NCBI GenBank assembly: GCA_028355015.1
Contig: JAOMRN010000015.1
Location: 1 to 7,574, forward strand
Source: MGIIb-O2 sp002494975
Lineage (GTDB): Archaea; Thermoplasmatota; Poseidoniia; Poseidoniales; Thalassarchaeaceae
DNA length: 7,574 nt
Direction of reading: 5' to 3'
Shown: positions 6,056-7,574 of the stretch, in pieces
How positions within the stretch are numbered: the first letter of the stretch is position 1
Layout of the letters: each line of letters starts with the position of its first letter
Translations under genes and position numbers: made by a program
The notes under the pieces: model-generated
What the model saw: the letters and a program-made list of their open reading frames with translations, nothing else
Database searches by the model: none
What the model was told of the DNA's origin: nothing

Positions 6056-6715
6056 ATGAAAGAAGAAATCGATGATTATGATGAACACCCGGAAGATGAT
6101 GAGCCCGAGCAGGAAGATGAGGCGCTATTTGGCAGTGCGAATTTCGAATTTAATTTCGGTGAAGGAAAGGAAGTTCCGACTACGGTTTACATCGTTGCGG
6201 GGCTGATTATCATGGGCGCCTGTGCAGGTCTGTTCACCTATACCGAAGGCTTCGGCGTCACTGATGAATGGAATTCGAAGGATTGGATAAGTGTTGATGC
6301 TAACGTTGATCGAGATTCACACTACATTAACCAAATTCAGCATCATACATATGCCTACAATTATACAGTAGATGGAATCGAATATGACGGTGAATGGAAA
6401 TGTTCTGAGGAGGGTTCACCTAACTGTTTCCTCCACTATAGTAGCTATACTTTCCATAAAGTATCATATAACCCAGACGATCATTCTGAATCAGATTTTC
6501 ATCCTGGATTCACACGACAGATATTCTGGGAATCAGTACATTGGTTGGGAGTTCTTGGTCTTTTTACTCTAATTGGATTATTGCTTTTTAGTACAGGAGT
6601 GGGAAAAATGCTAGGTATTTCAATGCCTATTCACATGGACGAAGATGATGACGAAGATGATGATAAAGAGCATGACGACGCTGCAGCACCACGTGAATCG
6701 GATTTTCTACCTTGA
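6056..6715 (+). CDS. DUF3592-like membrane protein with acidic tails
   Basis: The 219-aa product has an acidic N-terminus (residues 1-22, mostly D/E), a membrane segment at about 43-62 (VYIVAGLIIMGACAGLF) and a second at about 162-182 (LGVLGLFTLIGLLLF). It ends in a strongly acidic tail (DEDDDEDDDKEHDD, 195-208). The loop between the segments reads like the DUF3592 pattern: W-x-S-V-D-A near 77-82, then YAYNYTVDGIEYDGEW (99-114), then KVSYNPDDHSESDFHPGF (135-152). This corresponds to the family's Y-x-V-x-G-x-x-Y and V-x-Y-x-P-x-x-P/H-x-x-S elements. Cys116 and Cys124 flank a short loop and could form a disulfide if the loop is outside. DUF3592 has no established function. If the loop faces out, both acidic tails are cytoplasmic. 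The gene follows the zinc-ribbon membrane protein closely and probably shares its transcript. Confidence 0.8.
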   Translation: MKEEIDDYDEHPEDDEPEQEDEALFGSANFEFNFGEGKEVPTTVYIVAGLIIMGACAGLFTYTEGFGVTDEWNSKDWISVDANVDRDSHYINQIQHHTYAYNYTVDGIEYDGEWKCSEEGSPNCFLHYSSYTFHKVSYNPDDHSESDFHPGFTRQIFWESVHWLGVLGLFTLIGLLLFSTGVGKMLGISMPIHMDEDDDEDDDKEHDDAAAPRESDFLP

Positions 6716-6750
6716 TTAGAAGGACTTATCTGTGCCGTTGTATCGGGGTA

Positions 6751-6760
6751 AAGTATATAC
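6751..6760 (+). promoter_or_regulatory. TATA-like box before the frameshifted small gene
   Basis: AAGTATATAC is centred about 27 nt upstream of the ATG at 6783, the spacing for a leaderless archaeal start. It supports 6783 as the authentic start of the small gene that then breaks frame. Confidence 0.5.
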
Positions 6761-6782
6761 AATCTATCATTAATGAAATAAT

Positions 6783-6987
6783 ATGAGTAGAAGGAAATCT
6801 ACAGAGTGGGGTTGAGGATATATTAAATGAAATTTTTGGATTTTTATCTATTATTATCCAAATAATATTCTTTCTGTCTATTCCTTACGTTCTATTCATT
6901 AAACCGGCCTACCAGAGAATGGTGTTGAAAAAAGAATGGTGGCAGATACTGGGCCATGCTAAATCTGATCAAGACGAAACAGAATGA
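6783..6987 (+). pseudogene. Small single-TM protein gene with frameshift at a GGGG run
   Basis: ATG 6783 opens a frame (MSRRKSTEWG) that stops at TGA 6813-6815. A second frame, open from just after a TGA at 6784-6786, runs to TGA 6985-6987. It encodes VEDILNEIFGFLSII..., a hydrophobic segment of about 20-25 residues, then KPAYQRMVLKKEWWQ and an acidic hydrophilic tail. That second frame has no ATG, GTG or TTG before the membrane segment. Removing one G from the GGGG at 6808-6811 joins the two into one continuous protein of about 67 aa with a basic N-terminus, one membrane segment and a charged tail. The TATA-like box 27 nt upstream of ATG 6783 supports a real gene. The break may be a sequencing or assembly error in the G run, a true mutation, or programmed frameshifting. 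The family is not recognised. Confidence 0.6.
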
Positions 6988-7136
6988 ACTGTACGGTTTC
7001 AATCTCTAAACGCATGGGTATCCCATCCATCCGTATACGAAGCAAAGGGTACCGAAGTAGACGTATACGTCAAGAAGGGGCCCCCTTGTTGATATGATTG
7101 TAAAATAACTAAGTGCTTTGATAGTTGCCTAGAGAC
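6988..7136 (+). promoter_or_regulatory. Palindrome-rich upstream region of the collagen-like lipoprotein
   Basis: These 149 bases hold no ORF. They contain ATGGG-TAT-CCCAT (7014-7026) and two copies of the self-complementary octamer CGTATACG (7032-7039 and 7062-7069) exactly 30 bp apart, the second within a 10-bp palindrome ACGTATACGT. A GC-rich palindrome AAGGGG/CCCCCTT lies around 7075-7087, and an AT-rich TATA-like stretch TAAAATAA at 7101-7108 sits about 30 nt before the ATG. The arrangement looks like operator sites upstream of a promoter; the regulator is unknown. Confidence 0.5.
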
Positions 7137-7574
7137 ATGAGTCAACTAAAACCGATGATTATTGTATTGCTAATGCTGACATCCGCTCTTGCTGGATGTG
7201 CTGGAACTGATGGAGCGGAAGGAATCCCCGGACCACAGGGAGAAACCGGTGAACAAGGACCCCAAGGGATCCAAGGAGAAACAGGTTCTGCTGGTGCTGA
7301 TGGACAAAATGGTGCTGATGGACAAAATGGTGCTGATGGAATGGATGTTAACGAATCACGTATTGCCCAATTAGAAGCAGAACTAGCATCTAAAGATGCG
7401 ACCATTGCCATCTTACTAGGAAATATCTCTGATATGGAAGAAGAGCTGGAAGCCGTTGATGATGTGATAGAAATGTATTACATGATGTTCGTTCAAATTC
7501 AAAATGACATGAATGATCTAGAGTCAAATTTGATGGATGAAATTAACTGGGTGAATAATACTGTCGATTGGGCA
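7137..7574 (+). CDS. Collagen-like lipoprotein with coiled coil, 3' truncated by window
   Basis: The frame is open to the window edge (146 codons). The signal peptide (MSQLKPMIIVLLMLTSALAGC) is 20 residues and ends in lipobox LAGC with Cys21. Residues 23-70 are 16 uninterrupted Gly-X-Y triplets, such as GIPGPQGETGEQGPQG and GADGQNGADGQN, the collagen triple-helix pattern. From about residue 72 the sequence is heptad-rich (RIAQLEAELASKDATIAILL, then DMEEELEAVDDVIEM), predicting a coiled coil that could trimerise the stalk. No enzymatic motif is visible in the part seen. By analogy with bacterial and viral collagen-like surface proteins it is probably a lipid-anchored, rod-like surface stalk; the distal domain lies outside the window. 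The start is fixed by the signal peptide, and there is no Shine-Dalgarno. Confidence 0.88.
   Translation, partial: MSQLKPMIIVLLMLTSALAGCAGTDGAEGIPGPQGETGEQGPQGIQGETGSAGADGQNGADGQNGADGMDVNESRIAQLEAELASKDATIAILLGNISDMEEELEAVDDVIEMYYMMFVQIQNDMNDLESNLMDEINWVNNTVDWA
7293..7340 (+). repeat. 18-bp tandem repeat within the Gly-X-Y tract
   Basis: The unit GGTGCTGATGGACAAAAT occurs at 7293-7310 and 7311-7328, followed by the first 12 bases at 7329-7340, with no mismatches. It encodes GADGQN twice and then GAD-G. Exact DNA repetition suggests recent slippage and possible length variation between strains. Confidence 0.9.

Noticed and set aside
6826..6864. Short frame starting at ATG 6826
   Set aside because: Only 12 codons before a stop, and it lies out of frame within the small membrane protein, which explains the region better.
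7142..7411. Minus-strand frame with Ser/Pro/Cys-rich repeats
   Set aside because: It is the antisense of the collagen-like tract. The repeats are a mirror of the Gly-X-Y codons, and the plus frame has a signal peptide and lipobox.

Overview
The window looks like a piece of a planktonic marine euryarchaeal genome, most probably Marine Group II (Poseidoniales) or a relative. Four things point there, none of them decisive. (i) The base composition is AT-rich. (ii) Several starts have an archaeal TATA-like box about 23-28 nt upstream of the ATG and no Shine-Dalgarno, as expected of leaderless transcripts. (iii) Lipobox-type secreted lipoproteins are frequent: three in 7.5 kb. (iv) The predicted proteome is almost wholly secreted or membrane-bound. 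A bacterial origin cannot be excluded from sequence alone, and no rRNA, tRNA or other phylogenetic marker is present.

Layout. 22-1206 (+): lipoprotein with a TolB/PD40-type beta-propeller. 1207-1471: intergenic region holding copy A of a 124-bp repeat. 1472-2698 (+): secreted alpha/beta-hydrolase. 2776-3867 (-): lipoprotein with a C-terminal cyclophilin-type peptidyl-prolyl isomerase domain, convergent with the hydrolase. 3868-4193: divergent intergenic region with copy B of the 124-bp repeat, a strong hairpin, and a third copy of the repeat's palindromic core. 4194-5078, 5110-6027 and 6056-6715 (+): three consecutive membrane proteins of unknown role. They are a triple-tandem-repeat protein, a multi-pass protein with a CxxC/CxxC zinc-ribbon-like loop, and a two-TM protein with a DUF3592-like domain between acidic tails. 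6783-6987 (+): a small one-TM protein gene that is broken, or frameshifted, at a GGGG run. 6988-7136: intergenic region with paired palindromes. 7137-end (+): collagen-like lipoprotein, cut by the window edge.

The genes do not form one obvious pathway. The first three encode extracytoplasmic proteins for binding, hydrolysis and folding. The 4194-6987 block is a same-strand run of envelope proteins with short gaps and may be partly co-transcribed. The most distinctive signals are non-coding or modular. Two lipoproteins on opposite strands share a near-identical leader plus signal-peptide DNA module but have unrelated mature proteins. A 124-bp intergenic element is duplicated upstream of two unrelated genes, and its 22-bp palindromic core recurs upstream of a third in the same orientation relative to the gene. 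No CRISPR array, insertion sequence or RNA gene was found.
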